A DNA stretch of 64,000 nucleotides from Primula veris (lineage: Eukaryota; Streptophyta; Magnoliopsida; Ericales; Primulaceae): NCBI GenBank assembly GCA_963682055.1, contig OY821742.1, positions 5,975,816-6,039,815 on the forward strand, in the 5' to 3' direction. A model generated the notes under the pieces. The model ran no database searches. It saw only the letters and a program-made list of their open reading frames with translations, and had not been told where the DNA came from. Positions 1-14,600 of the stretch are shown here, piece by piece. A program made the translations under genes and the position numbers. Position 1 is the stretch's first letter. Each line of letters begins with the position of its first letter.

Positions 1-10
1 AGCTACTCAC

Positions 11-3000
11 TTTTGCCACGAAGGAAACAAAAAGCTCACACAGAGGCATTGCATTTCTTTTCTTCGACCTATTGAACTTGTTTATGTTCCCAGCACACGT
101 TTCTTCAATTTGTTTCTCTGCAACAATTCTAACACCTGCATAGATGTTAATAAATCAATTGGCTTCTTCTGTTAAAATATCTGTATAAATCAGAAGATGC
201 TGACATTCTTCAAAATGAAAAACGAATTGCTAAGTAAAAGATAATAGATAGTACATGGTTCACCATCTAACAAGTAACAAATCCAACGGGTTACGGGTAT
301 AAAATGAAAGTTACTATAGCAGCATGATTGAAACGCATGCAATGACAGTTGGATCTGCGTTTTAACTAATTTCTACACAACTCTTATCATGCAATTTCGA
401 TTTTGATCATCCATCCACGTCAAAAAATTCAAAACCCCAACCTCAAATCTCACTACTCTTTTGTTTTCTTTTAGTCATTCTAGACAACTAAAATCAAAGT
501 GCCTAACATCTTTCCACCTGTTCTCAGGGTTAATTGGTCAATTCATCCCGTTAATTTATTTTCAACCGTTGATCACATCCAACAGCTACAAAACACTAAA
601 GAAGTAAAAAAACTTTTTTTTTGTACACGTGAATAGTTGAATACTTACATACATACATGCATACGCTCCTCTCCCTCTCTACGCATAGGGTCCCTCTAAC
701 CCCTTCTGGGGCGGTGCGAGAGAAGGACATGGCATTCGAATAATGCAGAGGTATTTGAGTTAAATACCATTTTCACCACTATAACTAGCAGAGGTACACA
801 AGGAGTTTCACAACAGGTCGGATATTGAATTTAAAAGATGTTGAGATTGGTGTAAAAAAATTGCATGATAGGGTTGGTGCCAATACTTTACAAAGCCCAT
901 TGAATATGGGCCGTAAGGGTAAAATTCACAGTTCACAAGCTCAACTTAGCATCCTACATTATGTGCAAACTGAGATATGCAATTTCATGGAGTTACCATC
1001 GATTCAAGAAGAATGCATAGGACATAAATGTAAGTACCTTCCAGGTCATCAACCATGTTTCCAGCATAAATTTCTTTCATAGGGGGAAAAATTGCAGGTT
1101 CACAAGTCTGCAAGTAGGGGAAAAGCATATAACCACAAGGAAAAAGAAGAAGAAAAATGTGTCCCATGTTCTCCAACCCCAATGTTCAGTATCTAATACC
1201 AATTTAATGGGAAAGTAAAAGAAGAGCTGTGAACAAACGCAGGACATGGTAGAAGGGGTATATTAGAGTCTGGAAGATCTCATTGTAATGTTAGCAGGTT
1301 TTTTCTAATATAACTAATTTTTTAAGACAATAAATAAAAGTTGGCGTTTTTCCAGATGAAGATAAACCAACCTTTGATAATGTATAACAGAATTATAAAA
1401 CACGTAACAGGCAAACCAATCAATAGACAAATTACCTGAAAGTGGAATATAACAAGCAAGCTGAGACAGTAAGAATTGAAAGATCCAGTTCTGGAATCAT
1501 TAATACAATGTGCTTTGGCCCATTCCTTCACCTAAATATAAGAGTTGATGTATCAAATTATAGAAAAATAACCCCAACCTGGAATGTTTACTACCTAGAC
1601 TATAAGGACTTACTAGTAAAACCATATCATGGAATCGCCCATCAACTTCCTTTAACCAAAACAATATTTTGGACTTCATTTGGCCACTCAGATTATTGAT
1701 GGAAATATCACAAGATATGTTTGCATAGCTTCTTTCACACTTAAGAATGGGAATTCTTGCATGTGCAACAAATAACAACTTACGCCATCCACCTGCTTTT
1801 CCACTTCAATAAGAAATCATAAAATGGCACCCTTCAAGAACATTTAACACTGTAGCTTATGTTTATGAACACGGGAGTGTGCCAATACAATAATTTCGAA
1901 AATAGTGAACACATCTTGGAGGATATCATAGAACATAAGATTGTGTCAAATAATTTTAGGCACCCGTGTATATGGTAATCTGTGACTCAAAATTTTGAAG
2001 TACTAGAGAAATTTATTGTGTATAATTAACAATCATCAAGTCAATAACTTAGCATAATATTCATATATCAATTATGTAAACCAAAATTCAACACTTCATC
2101 TTTGAAGTTATAAACATAAAATAAATTTAATGGATTAGTTGATTAATTAAAGCTAGTAATAAGCTTCATTATTTAAATATATGCATATACCCCTCGTGTT
2201 CTCCTGTAGTGAACATGCCGCAAGCGTGTTTATGACGCGGACACACGGCCATGATGTTCTCCTCGTGTTCTCAGTTATAAAATGATATGACAACAGTAAT
2301 CGGCCAAGACGTAAGTCATATTCAACATGTTTCCGGACATGGCAACACAGAACGAAATACTTGTGGGGATGTTGGCATTTACTTTTGTCATGTTTAGAAT
2401 ATGGATTTAACCTATTATGATTTTTATAACTGGGCAAGATTCAGAAAATTTATTCATTGGGAAGCAAGAGAACGTTTATGCATAAAGGGTCGGTAATTCA
2501 GACCCTTGAATATACAATATGGTACGGGAGGGATAATGTCAAAAGTGAGTAGGATAAAATTACCGAGTCAGAGATAATTACCTCTTTTTCTTAGAACTTT
2601 CAGAACATCAGCTAGTAAAGTTTGCTTGTGTTTTTTTCCAGCACATAAAATATTAGGACCATTGGGTATCTCAATTGATAGATCTAGATCTCCCCAACGG
2701 GAGAAGAGATTAGAGACAAAGGATCCATATGGCTCCACAGTTGCACCTACAAGCATTGTTGAAGTTATAAACCATTATAGCTAAGAAAAAGATCATGTAG
2801 TCAACCAAAATACTAAGTACATAGAAATTGTGCATTAGATCATTATGGAAACAACAGAACGTTTAATTTGATGTTGTGATACACACAGATTAGCTGGAGT
2901 AACATAATAAAAATAAAAAGCGTTCTCAATTCTGGATCCCTCTTCTCAACCATGATGAGTTCTCAGTTCACTTCAATACTTCCATATTAACTATCTCACA

Positions 3001-4957
3001 CACGATGTTTGAATATTTTTTTGTCCCACTCTTTAAATTACAGTGTTGTGAAAAGCAAGATTTAGCTAAAGCGTTTTTGCAAGAGCTACACTAAAAACGT
3101 AAAAAGCAAAAGCTTTTAGCAGCCTAAAATGCAGAAAAGCAAGCTTTTTGAGGTTTAAATCGAGCTTTTATTGAGTTTTTTCACTACAAAGAGCTTTTAA
3201 AAACAATGGTTTAAAACCACTTACACAAGTTGAACCTCAATCTAAATAACTTATGCTGATATGGCATGTACCTAACACTCAACAATACACTCTAAAATTA
3301 CGAATATGAATAACATGCCATGAGCTGCAAAATAAACATCCAACACAAGTAACAGAAGAGGAGATAATTTCAGCTTAGACATTCTACTTTTCGACTTTGC
3401 CCATAACATAGATAAGAGCAGTTGTTTTCACCGATATCTCTTTTCAATGACATGGGAAAACTAGTCATGCTCAAACTGAAAGTGGTGTTCCTTATCTTCT
3501 ATAGTATTTCCTATTTGCCACATTACTCCCAAGTGAGAAGTATGAATTATCTTCATGCGCTTTAGGTGGAAATACTGATTACACATCCAAGACAGCAGAA
3601 ATTTTCATAGCTTTTAATATAACACCTAAATTCATAAGAGATGTTCTATTAGTTTATACATTCTAATATTTGTATAATAAAACCAGAAAAGGTTAATAAA
3701 GAAGCCTAGCAATCCTTCCACATGAGATTGAGAGCTTTCACATGACAAGTGATGTGTGATGGCTGTACACAACAGGTTTAGTCAAATAGCTTGTAAATAG
3801 TGACCTAAGGGAACCCGCAAAACAAAAGTGTTAAGTACATAAGAACAGGGCGCACCAACTGTAATCAAGACCCAAAAATCATTTTTTACTAAAGAAATGA
3901 TATAGTTGTTCGGATAACATGAGTGTGGCATTTCCCTATTGAATAATTGTCTGATTTATTCATCACCTTTCTACCTTTCAAATAAGAAAAAACATAATGC
4001 ACCGATAGAGACTTTTGCAGTGAAAGATCATGATATAATTATTGTGTTTCTTATATAGCAAGGGAAATTTTTTGAAATTATAAAAAAAATAAAGAAAAAA
4101 GAGAGTTTATTACAACCTTTATAATTCATGGGAAGATGCAGGTAAACTATAGAAAAATAAAAGGCAGTTGAAATGATAAAAGCAGAATAACTCCTCAATT
4201 TTAATTTACAGTTTGCTGTCCTGCTACCTTACAACTATTATCAATTCTTTCCCCATGCCCATGGTTCGTTTCTTGATTAAAATAAGAAGATACATATCTA
4301 AACAACATTACCTTGTCTAAATCACACTTCACTTTTGTAGTAACACAACATTACTAAAACAAGATCGAGCTGTTATGCATTAAGTAGCAAATAATGCTAA
4401 AACTACCAGCTCATATATGTCAGATGATACATGCACTTCTTCCTTTCAAGCTTTATACTTTACCAACATTGACGTTGTTCTAGTTTCAGTTTTACTTTAA
4501 AAAAAAATCTTTGGTGGTCATTGTTCCGAAAACCAACATCTAACAAAATCAGCAGACATATAAAAATTGTTTCCAAAGACATTCTTTATGTAGTTTTGCC
4601 AGTTCTTGTTAACTGAATCCCATCACAAAACTTACAATTTCATCCTGGTGCTTTTGAGCCAGAACTACCTTACATTCTCCCTTACTTTACAATACAACCC
4701 AAAAGGTCAAAAACAGACTAAATCCACTTAAAAAGAAATACAAGACATATTCAGCTTTTGGTCAATGGGAAGGATAGAAAAGATGACAATTAACAATCAA
4801 ATGTGTAATATATAGTACCTCTGAGACTCTCCACAGATTCAACTACGGCACGAAGGTCATTAATGATTTGAAATCTCAATGACCAGTCTTCTTCCAGAGG
4901 ATTGATCACACGAAGAATTTCCCATAATATAGGGTCCAATGCACTATATACACTCAT
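11..4957 (-). CDS. HESO1: HESO1-like terminal nucleotidyltransferase (3' end outside window)
   Basis: Six coding exons read on the minus strand: 4957-4819, 2746-2582, 1792-1614, 1531-1436, 1107-1038 and 135-11. All have GT-AG borders and compatible phases, giving the first 258 residues. The gene continues past the left edge after a GTGAGT donor at 10-5. The nucleotidyltransferase (polymerase-beta-like) motif is clear: Gly-Ser at residues 54-55, then the DxD pair Asp66/Asp68 in WGDLD, and a third Asp at 130 in CDISINN. A PAP-associated helical region follows (SFNSYCLSLLVIFHFQ). Order and exon junctions match plant HESO1, which uridylates 3' ends of small RNAs and cleaved target RNAs. The ATG at 4957 was chosen because the downstream protein aligns with the HESO1 N-terminus; a TTTGCAG acceptor-like sequence just upstream suggests a 5'-UTR intron. 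It could be another TUTase paralogue, since the diagnostic C-terminus is missing. Confidence 0.85.
3060..3205. repeat. MITE-like AAAAGC-rich repeat in HESO1-like intron 1
   Basis: A stretch with repeated AAAGC/GCTTTT words lies in the ~2-kb first coding intron. It resembles the reverse complement of 19917-20045 in intron 1 of the PP2C gene (shared words such as GCTAAA..CGTTTTTGC and ATCGAGCTTT). Termini and target-site duplication were not resolved. Confidence 0.45.
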
Positions 4958-4993
4958 TTCTAAATAATATAGTAATACCGAATTTGGCTGCAA

Positions 4994-6780
4994 ATATTAA
5001 AATGGAAACCGGTGTTATAACATGTATCCAAGTCACTGAATATGAATGTGGTCAAACACCCAAATGCTACATAGAAAAACTGTCTACCTCTTCTAGCAAA
5101 TCAGTGTAGCAAATATAATCCCAGTTTTAGGTAACCTCCAGTGTAGCTATTAGCCCCTGAAAAACCACATAATTAAGAAACAAGACTACTTGTATAAAAA
5201 AAAAATGCTGGCAAAAAGGCAGTCAAAGTACATGAAATTTTCACACATTGAAAAGATACAATTCACATCAGTCTCATGAAGGTATATACACACCTTGAAG
5301 GTTGCACGTCATGTTTATGCATAAAATTAATGTGTATATCATACTCAGTCATATCAGAATAAAGCAATGATTATAAATATAAAAAGGATAGGGTGACTTT
5401 TAGTTTTTAGCTTTAACCTGTTTGCCGTTATTTATAAGTAAAATGGTTGTTGGAGTAGAAGGACGAGACAATAACTGACTGTCCTATCTCCTAAGCTAGT
5501 TACTCATATAAGTGTTACTAGCATTTATGCATTTTGTTCTAATGAATAATAATATTGGTTTTATGCCCAGTTGGCATCGAGATTTAACGGACACTGCGAG
5601 TTATATATATTATTTGAAGAGATGCTCTCTTATCATTTGGTACCTGATCAGTTTGATTCTCGGAGATAGATTTTAAAGCCAAAATGATATTTCAAAACGA
5701 AAGTGACTTTCTAAAAATGTTACAGTGACAAACACAGGTGCAAGAAAATGGAATTTAGAGTATGTAAAAAAAAAGGAATATGAACCAAATTGAGATTTTG
5801 TGACATTAACTTCACAGAGAAATCATGCGAGGTTGAGCTCTCTGAGGTCAAGGTTTGCGTTGGGGTAGGGGGTGGTCATATGTAAGCACGTAGAAGCTAA
5901 GCAAGCCTTGGTGAAGACTCTAAATCTATTAGGAATAAGCTAGCTTCCACTAAAAATAACCATATTGTAGTTTATCTGATGTTTTGAATAAAATTTCAGC
6001 TCTCATGCTTTCGGTTTTTACTAAAAGAATTAGAGGTTGTTTTCACAAATTAGAACTAACAAACAACTACAGTTCTTTTATCAGTTGAAGAACAAGACTT
6101 TATCAACATGTTTCAATAAATTGACATACAAAGAAGATTTGTCAACCTACGAATATACACAATCTTATAAATAGAAGTAATAACAAACAGTATATAAAAG
6201 TAAAGCCCCCGAAGTATCTATTTTTATCAAATTTAAACATGAGATCTATCATGAATACTGGACAGCCATGTTTATTCACTATCATTCACTTAAAACAAGA
6301 CTAGAACTCCGTTAACAGAAGCTCCTTCAAGTTCAAAGTAGTCTCCTAAATTCAACATTCAGAACCAACTGAAAGTCACAAAGGCATATAACTAAAAAAA
6401 CAAATATTCATGATCTACAATGACATCAAACCCCTCTCTCTACAAGTCTTAAATCTTATGCAGGCGGTTCTAGAGTATTTTCCCAAGCACAACATGTGAA
6501 ACCTCAATGCAAAAGAAAATTCTGCCAAAACAACAGCTACAACGGTTTTGAACCAAAGTAATTTGTTTACTTATAAATCCCCAATAATTTGATGTGCAGT
6601 GGGAACCCACTCCATTTATACTGATCAAACTAAATAGCGTTTTCACTACCAGTTGCATTACCGGTACTCACAACTAACATTGCGAGACTATGATAGCTAT
6701 AAATCATCCCACTATCCTTTTCATCAAAGGGACTAGAACTTGGTCTGGAAATCCAATAACATGCATCACAAAATTCATAA
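4994..6780. other. Upstream region of the HESO1-like gene, nothing recognised
   Basis: AT-rich sequence 5' of the HESO1-like start. It may hold the promoter and 5'-UTR exon of that gene, but I could not define either. The short ORFs here (for example 6470-6658 minus) show no recognisable domain. Confidence 0.5.
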
Positions 6781-6784
6781 GAAA

Positions 6785-7490
6785 AAAAACATTATTTTCT
6801 CATCAAAATTGAAAACCAAGTTGAGTATTATAAAAGTAACCCTCAATAATGAAGAAAAAATAGAAGAACAAAATCAGCCAATTAAGTAAATTGAAATCTT
6901 TAGTTAATTTTTTCATCTTAAACTTAAAGCACTAAATTCATATAAAAAATACATTCTTTGCATATCAAAACTTAAACCCAGTTGATTGATTACAAAAAAG
7001 AACCTAAATAATGAGTTAAGAAAACAACCAAAATGGAAAATTCAAGTTTATTCTTCCATCTTCAACTTAAAGCACAAAATTCATTAAAAAAAATACACTC
7101 TTTACATATCAAAACTTAAACCCAGATGATTGATTACAAAAAATAGCCTAAATAATGAATAAAAAAAACAATTATGTAAAATAAAAATCCTTAGTTTATT
7201 CTTCTATCTTCAACTTAAAGCTCAAAATTCATTAAAAAAAAATACATTCTTTTACATATCATCTATCTTCAACTTAAAGCTCAAAATTCATTAAAAAAAA
7301 AAATACATTCTTTACATATCAAAACTAAAACCCAGTTGATTGATTACTAAATAATGAATAAGAAAAACAATTATGTATAATGGAAATCCCAAGTTTATTT
7401 TTCCATCTTCAACTCAAAGCACAAAATTCATAAAAATAAAATAAAATAAAATAAAAAAACATTATTTACTAATCAAAACCAAAACTCACT
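6785..7490. repeat. Degenerate tandem repeat, unit about 150 bp
   Basis: Four to five imperfect head-to-tail copies of a unit containing CATCTTCAACTTAAAGC, AAAATTCAT, an A-run, ATACATTCTTTACATATC, AAACCCAGTTGATTGATTAC and CCTAAATAATGA. Unit starts lie near 6915, 7066, 7208 and 7263 (a shortened unit), with a decayed last copy near 7405. No coding capacity. Confidence 0.7.
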
Positions 7491-7499
7491 TAATTGAGT

Positions 7500-9780
7500 A
7501 CAAAAAAGAGCTTAAAAATAATAAGATAATAATAATAACCTACTTGTGTTAGCAGAGAGACAATTTTTTTTCTCATAAAAAACATCTACTCATTCAAATC
7601 CTATGAAACAGTTGTTACATCTAATATGCTAAATAAATAAAGGAAAATAAAAATAAAGTACCTTCTTTTGTAACTGAGACATAACCTACATTATTGTTAA
7701 AAATTAGATAAATTTATGTTTTGAGTACTTTTGTAAGAAAAATTACAGTTTTGCTATAGTCATTTTGACTTATTTAGATTTTGTACACTTATATTTATAT
7801 TAAATTACAAAGGTTATGCTAATATGGGCCATATGATGTATGTTAAGATACAATGTATGTGTAAAATGTTGTAATTTAAAAAAGTTATATAAAGAAATAA
7901 ATTTCATAGCAACATTTTTAGAAATGTTTTCTAAAATTTTTAAACATAGTAAAAAAATATGTTTAAACTTATAATGGATTTGTTTACTCTATTAATTCTT
8001 ACCAAATAATCTTAGTGAAATAAATATTCATGTGTTAATCAAGATAATTTATATTCATACTAGTAATCGTAAGACACGCGTTGCGTATGCGATACCTATA
8101 TAAATATGATCCCGGATAAATGAATTTAAATTTAAAAAAAAAATGATGGAATGAATATACTAATTTAATAATTATATATAAAAAGTAATATGATATTTTA
8201 CTGTTATAGAAGTATAGTTTGAGATATGAATTGATGTATGAGAAATAATATATTTCTTTAGTCATTTATGTATTTAAATTGCATTATGATATATGAGTAA
8301 TTAGTAAATTAGAATGTGAGTATTTTTGAAAAAAAATGGTAAAATTTGTCAGTTTCATTTCTTTTGGTTTGACTTATATTAATAATACGATGTTCGGTAT
8401 TATATTTTGGGTTTGACGAGAACTCTCGGTCTTTAATCTGGAAGACATAAGTTTTCACTATCATCACCTCTTGGATAATTTTGAGTGGTATATGGAGCCG
8501 ACGATCTGATTGATGCCAAATACGCACTTAGCTACTTCGGCTTGGCCAACCTTTAATTTTTTTAATTCCTTTCGAAATGTCATTGTTGTTGAAATACAAT
8601 TGCGTTATGGCATAGTTTTATTATCTAAATTATGCATGTAAAACACAATATTTTAGAAGAAATGTTTTGGACACTTTTAAAAAACATTGTTATTTGGACT
8701 ATTGATTTTAACGTTCCAATGACACTAACTAAACCCAACTATATATAATAATAATAATAATATCGATACATGTAGATGTGAAACGTAAAATTACAGAAAT
8801 AGCTTAATATTTACAACATGAAAATATCTACACAAGTACGTCAAATCTACATTATGGATCGAAACTCCAGACTAGACAAAAAGAATATATACATTAACAA
8901 TCAGTTATTTATAATCAAATAAAATTACAAATCACCATATATGCCCAACTTACAAACCACATAAAACATTTATGGCATTTAACTGGATATTCGTCCGAAT
9001 GTGCATCGGTTTTGGTAAGCAATTAGACCAGATCTTGCAATTTTTTTACATAGCATGTGTGATAGGTGTCATTTGACATAAAATCCACGGTATAAGTAGA
9101 CGAGGTTACATAAGATCGACATATCAACAAAGAAAATTACTAAGATCAGACATATACAATATTAAAGAATAAAAATAAATAGATAGAGAGAGCATCATAG
9201 CTTAAAAATTAAATAAAATCACTCTCTAACGTGTTTAGAAATCATATGTAAAGTAAGAAACCCTACAAATACTAAAAGTAATCATGAAACACTAATTTGT
9301 AATTTCTGATATGATCGACAAAAAAAATCAGACAATCATTAAATATAATAAATTATTTTGTAAAACAAAATCTAATTTAAACTAAAACTCACAATCATTA
9401 AATGTATTATTTGGTTATATTAATATTGATTTTAGCTAAGTAAAAAATATTGTTAAGCGAAACGATGCTAAACTTGTATGAAAACGTGTTTAGTCACGGC
9501 TCGTGAATAAGCTCGATTATAAACAAGCCGAGTTTGAACAATATTTAATGCTCGTTTAGTAAACGAGCCGACCTTGAGAAAAGTTAGGCTAGGGTCATTT
9601 GGAGCCCTTAAAATAATACTCAACTACGCACTTCCGACCACGTTTCCCCCTTTCATAACCATTCGTTTCCCCACTCTCGCACACGCTTCATGCATGGTGC
9701 AACCATGTTTTTAATCAATAATAGGGTACTTATAACAAATAACAGGGTACTTAAATTGAACATGACTTCATCATCTTTTG
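7500..9780. other. AT-rich intergenic sequence, nothing recognised
   Basis: No gene, structured RNA or complete transposon was identified. Only short ORFs of low-complexity translation are present. Confidence 0.5.
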
Positions 9781-9785
9781 TAGGC

Positions 9786-10206
9786 GTGTTCGCGGTTCGG
9801 CCCAGTTTTAGTAAAATGTGAACCAAACCAATAAAAAACAATCGGTTCGGTTCGGTTTTGACACAAAAAATTATCGGAACCGAACCAAACCAAACCAATT
9901 ATAATCGGTTTGATTCGGTCGGTTTGAACGTAAACAAATAAAAAACGCAATATTAAAAATTATACTAGTTTCGTAAAGTTTCGTTTATATTTCATTTCAA
10001 ACTTTGAAGCAAAAGTCGAATAACAAGTAAATTTATAAATCATTTAATAAAATATATTATTGATAACTATAAATAACAAGTAAAATATCGTATATCAACT
10101 TATTGAAATATATATATAAATAATTATATATATATTTTATATATGAATAAAAATAATCGATTCGTTTGGTTCGATTTGAAGACCACTAAAACCGCAAACA
10201 TATGCG
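9786..10206. repeat. GAACCG-rich interspersed repeat, copy A
   Basis: Begins and ends with degenerate GGTTCGGTT/AACCGAACC arrays around an AT-rich core (ACTAGTTTCGTAAAG, ATTTCATTTCAAACTTTG, TATCAACTTATTGAA). The same sequence occurs in reverse complement as copy B (11038-11150 plus 17863-18285). Copy A lies between two related ~45-bp direct repeats containing AGGGTACTTAAATT (about 9710-9760 and 10208-10256). Confidence 0.7.
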
Positions 10207-11037
10207 TTGATCAATAATAAGGTACTTTTAATCAATAACAGGGTACTTAAATTAATAAACTATATAAAACAATATTTTTCTCTGCTTACAACTTGTACCA
10301 ATGTAAAAATTCACTAATTTCTATAAATGAATAAGATAATAAATTTTTAAAAGAAATTTATATAAACATTTGATCCATACAAAATTAATAATTTTTTAAA
10401 ATAACAAATAATACAATTTATTTAAATATGACCATATAATTGTTTGATTATTCCTAAAATTTAAATTACTTGGAACTCATACCTAATTTAACATAGCTAA
10501 TATCTATTATTAGTTTGATACACGTTTTAATATGTAACAAAATTTATATATTAGTAAATGAAGTAGTGAATTTACTTTTACTAACGAGTTTAGTGAGTAT
10601 TCTTAGTAATATATAATGTGTTTTATGTTATTAACAAGGATTTATTGAAACGATAAAATTTATTTAAAATAATAAATTATTAATTTATCGATTAATCAAT
10701 AACTCTAAATTAATAAATAACAGTCTCAACATTATTAATTTATAGAAATTTTCAGTAGTTACAAATTATACTGGTTCATATTATACTACAAACTTACAAA
10801 TTATACGGGTTCATACTATACTTTAAACAAACATGGTCATAAAGAAATTGACAATACTTAAAAATAAAAATGACTACCAGTTTATACGATGTTTTCCTCT
10901 TACAAAATCTGGTTTCGGAGAGAAAAGGCAGAATTTTGTTTGTTTAGTTACATGCTACTAATACAAACATAAATGTCAAATATGAAAGATATTTATGTCT
11001 TTATCTTAATTGGTTTCCAACAAAAAAAATAGTAATT
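10207..11037. other. AT-rich spacer between inverted repeats
   Basis: Very AT-rich DNA separating copies A and B of the GAACCG-rich repeat. No gene or further element recognised. Confidence 0.5.
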
Positions 11038-11150
11038 GGTTTGGTTCAGTTTGAAATTTGATAAACCGATTTAATAAGTTCGGTTTGCGGTTTAGTGGTC
11101 TTCAAACCGAACCAAAACGAACCGATTATCTTTATTCATATATAAAATAT

Positions 11151-11681
11151 TGTTGGGTACGTTGTATATAAACACAATAATTTCTACGGAAAAGAAATGG
11201 ACAAATAAATAGAAAATGGTTTCCTCAAATATATAAATATCAAATGCAAGATTTAACATAAAATAATGTAAATGATACCGAAATAGACTAAAGTCCAAGA
11301 CGAGGTAACTGCAAGCAGTTTCCCTTAAACGATATTTGCCCCGCCACCTCTGCTTCTGGCTAAATGGGGCACTTCGTTCGCAAGGTACAACGTCTATCGC
11401 ATGTGACTCGACGAAAACGGCACCGAGCCACGGTCAGGCCGTTGGTGGTGCGGTACTCTCTCTCTATATGTATGCATATGTGTATGTGTGTGAATGTGTA
11501 TATGCCATGTATTTTATTTCTCATAAAAAGCTTATAGAAAAGCTTCGATACATGCATGTTTTATACCAAAAAACATATCAAAAGTTACATGTCACTAATG
11601 CCATAAATGGGGGGCAATTAACATTGTAAATTACACAATTAAATTGCATTCACTTACAAAAAGCATTTCGGTTTTACAACA
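11151..11681 (-). repeat. 3' LTR of the non-autonomous element
   Basis: 531 bp. On the plus strand it starts TGTTGGGTACG and ends TTTTACAACA, and it repeats at 17329-17857. It contains CTTAAACGATATTT at 11324-11337. Confidence 0.88.
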
Positions 11682-14600
11682 ATCCCCCACATGAATGCAA
11701 TCAACTGACATGCAACGTGCATCCTAAATGCAATCGAGAGAACCACGAGAATTCACTGCATAAGGACAGGTAGCGCGCGCCTTGAACCTGCCATAGCGAA
11801 ATACCTTTCGGATATACTTGCCTTAGGTAGCGTAATGCTTTGAAACTTTAGCGTTTTGTGTATAGCAAAATAATACCCGCACAGTGTCTTCTCTACACCA
11901 CTTACTAGGCCCTTTAGTTGTTGTCCATATTTGGCCCTGGACTGCCTTGACAAATTCAACCGAGTGCTCTAGCGATTTAGCCCTAGCTCATCACATAGTA
12001 TCGGCCATACACACTCGTTATAGGTGATTTTCAAGTCAAGGGTGTCCTGACTCACCCCACTCGATCTTCGAGATACTTGATCCATTAAGAACCTCACGCT
12101 CACCCTTACAATGGTACATGTCTATCACTCTTTCATCATAGAAATGGGCTGAGAACTTATGTTCCCAAGTGCTTTGTTCGGTTACCCGCACAATTCAGTT
12201 TTTCATTGAACCCGAGACTGAAGTTTCCAGTTCAGGTTGGGTTACCTATGCGAAGGTTTCCAATTTATTGGGCTTCAAACCCCATTTCCCTCGATGATGC
12301 TCCAACTCCTCCACGAGTCAATCATTTTGTATATGGATCCGCATTATTATCCTTAGACCTTGCAAAGTCTAAGGATACCACACTGTTTGCTAGCAATTCC
12401 TTTTGCGGACTTGTGTATCCGACGACTATGTTATGATTTTGTCAGGACTTTCCATTATACAATTACTCTGATCCCGTTCAATAACTGACTGACTTTATCA
12501 GTGCACGCTTATTGAGGGAACAAATTTTGGCCACTTGGAAATACCTCCCAAAACTTCTCAACCAATCTGCCTTTTTTCAGTGTCTACAACATTATGAATT
12601 CTGATTTCATAGTTGATCCACGTATGCATGTCTGTTTTACAGATCTCCATGAGACTGCAACCTCTTTAAGTACAAATATATCCACTCGTGGACCTTGTAC
12701 TGTTAAAGTTCGAGATACACTTGGTATCTAAATACCCTCCAAACATTTTGGACATCTCGTATAATGCAGTTCATGATTGACAGTATACCTCATGTATCTG
12801 AGAAGCCTCATTGGCAAACCTACTCGGTCTGCTCACTGAGTTGGATATACCTCGTCTAGTGCAGTTTTTGATGCACAAGAGACTACCTATGATAAGTTAG
12901 GTGTTTGTTTTAGTTCATATAGTGACTTAACAAGTTTTCGCACATTGGCTTACTTTACACGGAACCACGACCCAATGGGTTGTTCCTAATTCTCTAGATC
13001 TCCATTTATAAAACACATGTTCTTATTAATTAATGATGCGCGTTTTCTTAGAGATTAGAGTATAGACATTAAAATTATTAAAACCGTCAGTTTACTTAAA
13101 GTAATTGACTTTATTTCTCACGTGCCTATCAACCTCATTGTTGATGGCATCTTCCCATATACACATTATATGGATAACATTGATTATTTCAATGTCGTCG
13201 ATTCACCTTCACCTATGAAGGTCAATGGACAAAGAAAGTTTCATTACTTACCCTTTTACCATGCCGAGTCACTTCATCTTCCTTACAAGATTCACTTTCC
13301 CCACTTTTTCAGCACCGTTTGAGTGTTCACTTGTCTTGGATAGCGTAATGCTTTGAACACTCAACGTATTAATCACACTTGCCAAGCGTTAGAGTTTTGC
13401 GGGAAAGCTTCTCTTTTAGAAAATTTGCTTCTCGGGCATAGAATAATATCTAACACGTCCAAGAGTAGTCTATCATTTAATGATTAACACTTAATCATTG
13501 GATTAAAGTTGGTAGATTAACTCAACAGAACACACATGATTAAACATGTTTTCTGACAAGCCTTAATACTCAACAATAGAATTCACGTATTCATTCTTAC
13601 TTGAATGAATATCTCGACTGATTTGTCTTTACTTCTCATCAAGTAGACATATCAGTGTTTAGTACAACCATCAATAGAATGAGGAAATACCTTTTAACCC
13701 CTTGTTGATTTGCACGCATCTCAAATGCATCAAACTATTAGCTTATGTACTCCGTTCGAAATTTCAAACTGAAGACTTAGCAATACATTACTTCGAACAC
13801 AAACTCATATTTGTTTTTCAATTTAAATAATAGATTTAGAAAATTAAAATATTTATGGTTATATATTTTTATGACCTACTATATCATGTCAAATCAGTGA
13901 CTTAGTTGAATAACTCAACATGTCATTATTGACCACAAGAGTATCGACTAAAATGCTCATTTTGAACAAATAGTCACTCATGTATTACCACAAATAAGCA
14001 AATTTATCACAATTTGATCATAGTGTTTTGGCTACCGAAAGGCTACTGCCCTTTAGGTTTCAAAAATCACTAGTCATGATTCAGATTTGTATGCTTTCAC
14101 TTGTTAGTGGATTTTAAAACGTTTAAAACGTTTTCACACATTAACGCCCCCACAGTTCGTGCATTCCCTTTGTTCTCACTCAGGACATGCACACTATCAT
14201 GGAGAAACTTAATCGATTTCAATGTGGTAAATGAAACGGTATCATTTATTTCAGACGTTTTAAGTCCATACCACTGAACCGTTAGATATTCTCCCACTCG
14301 CTCGTAGGCGATTTGGGGTACGTTTAGATTCTTGATCTACAGGATCGACGGGTTACCCCCACATTTGTGGGACCCTCAGGGTTCTCCCATAATAATAGTA
14401 ATATACTATTACTCAATTATTATTCTCAATAATAACAACTACAACATATTCATAATATGTTATTTCAACAAGTTAATAAGATGTTATATCAACAAATTAT
14501 TAAATGTTCTTTCAACAAACTAATAAAATGTTATTTCAATAAATTATTAAAAGTTAATTCAAGAAATTAATAGGATGTAATTATAACAAATTAATTAATT

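Noticed and set aside
825..1082. 85-residue plus-strand ORF
   Set aside because: It overlaps exon 5 of the HESO1-like gene on the other strand and the adjacent intron; no domain.
8035..8527. Short ORFs in AT-rich DNA
   Set aside because: Low-complexity translation rich in Tyr/Ile/Phe, no start context or domain; expected by chance.
11336..11629. ORFs inside the LTRs (also 17542-17772)
   Set aside because: Lie in LTR regulatory sequence, differ in frame between the two LTRs and show no domain.
12206..13322. ORFs in the LTR element interior
   Set aside because: All under 80 codons and without gag-pol motifs on either strand.
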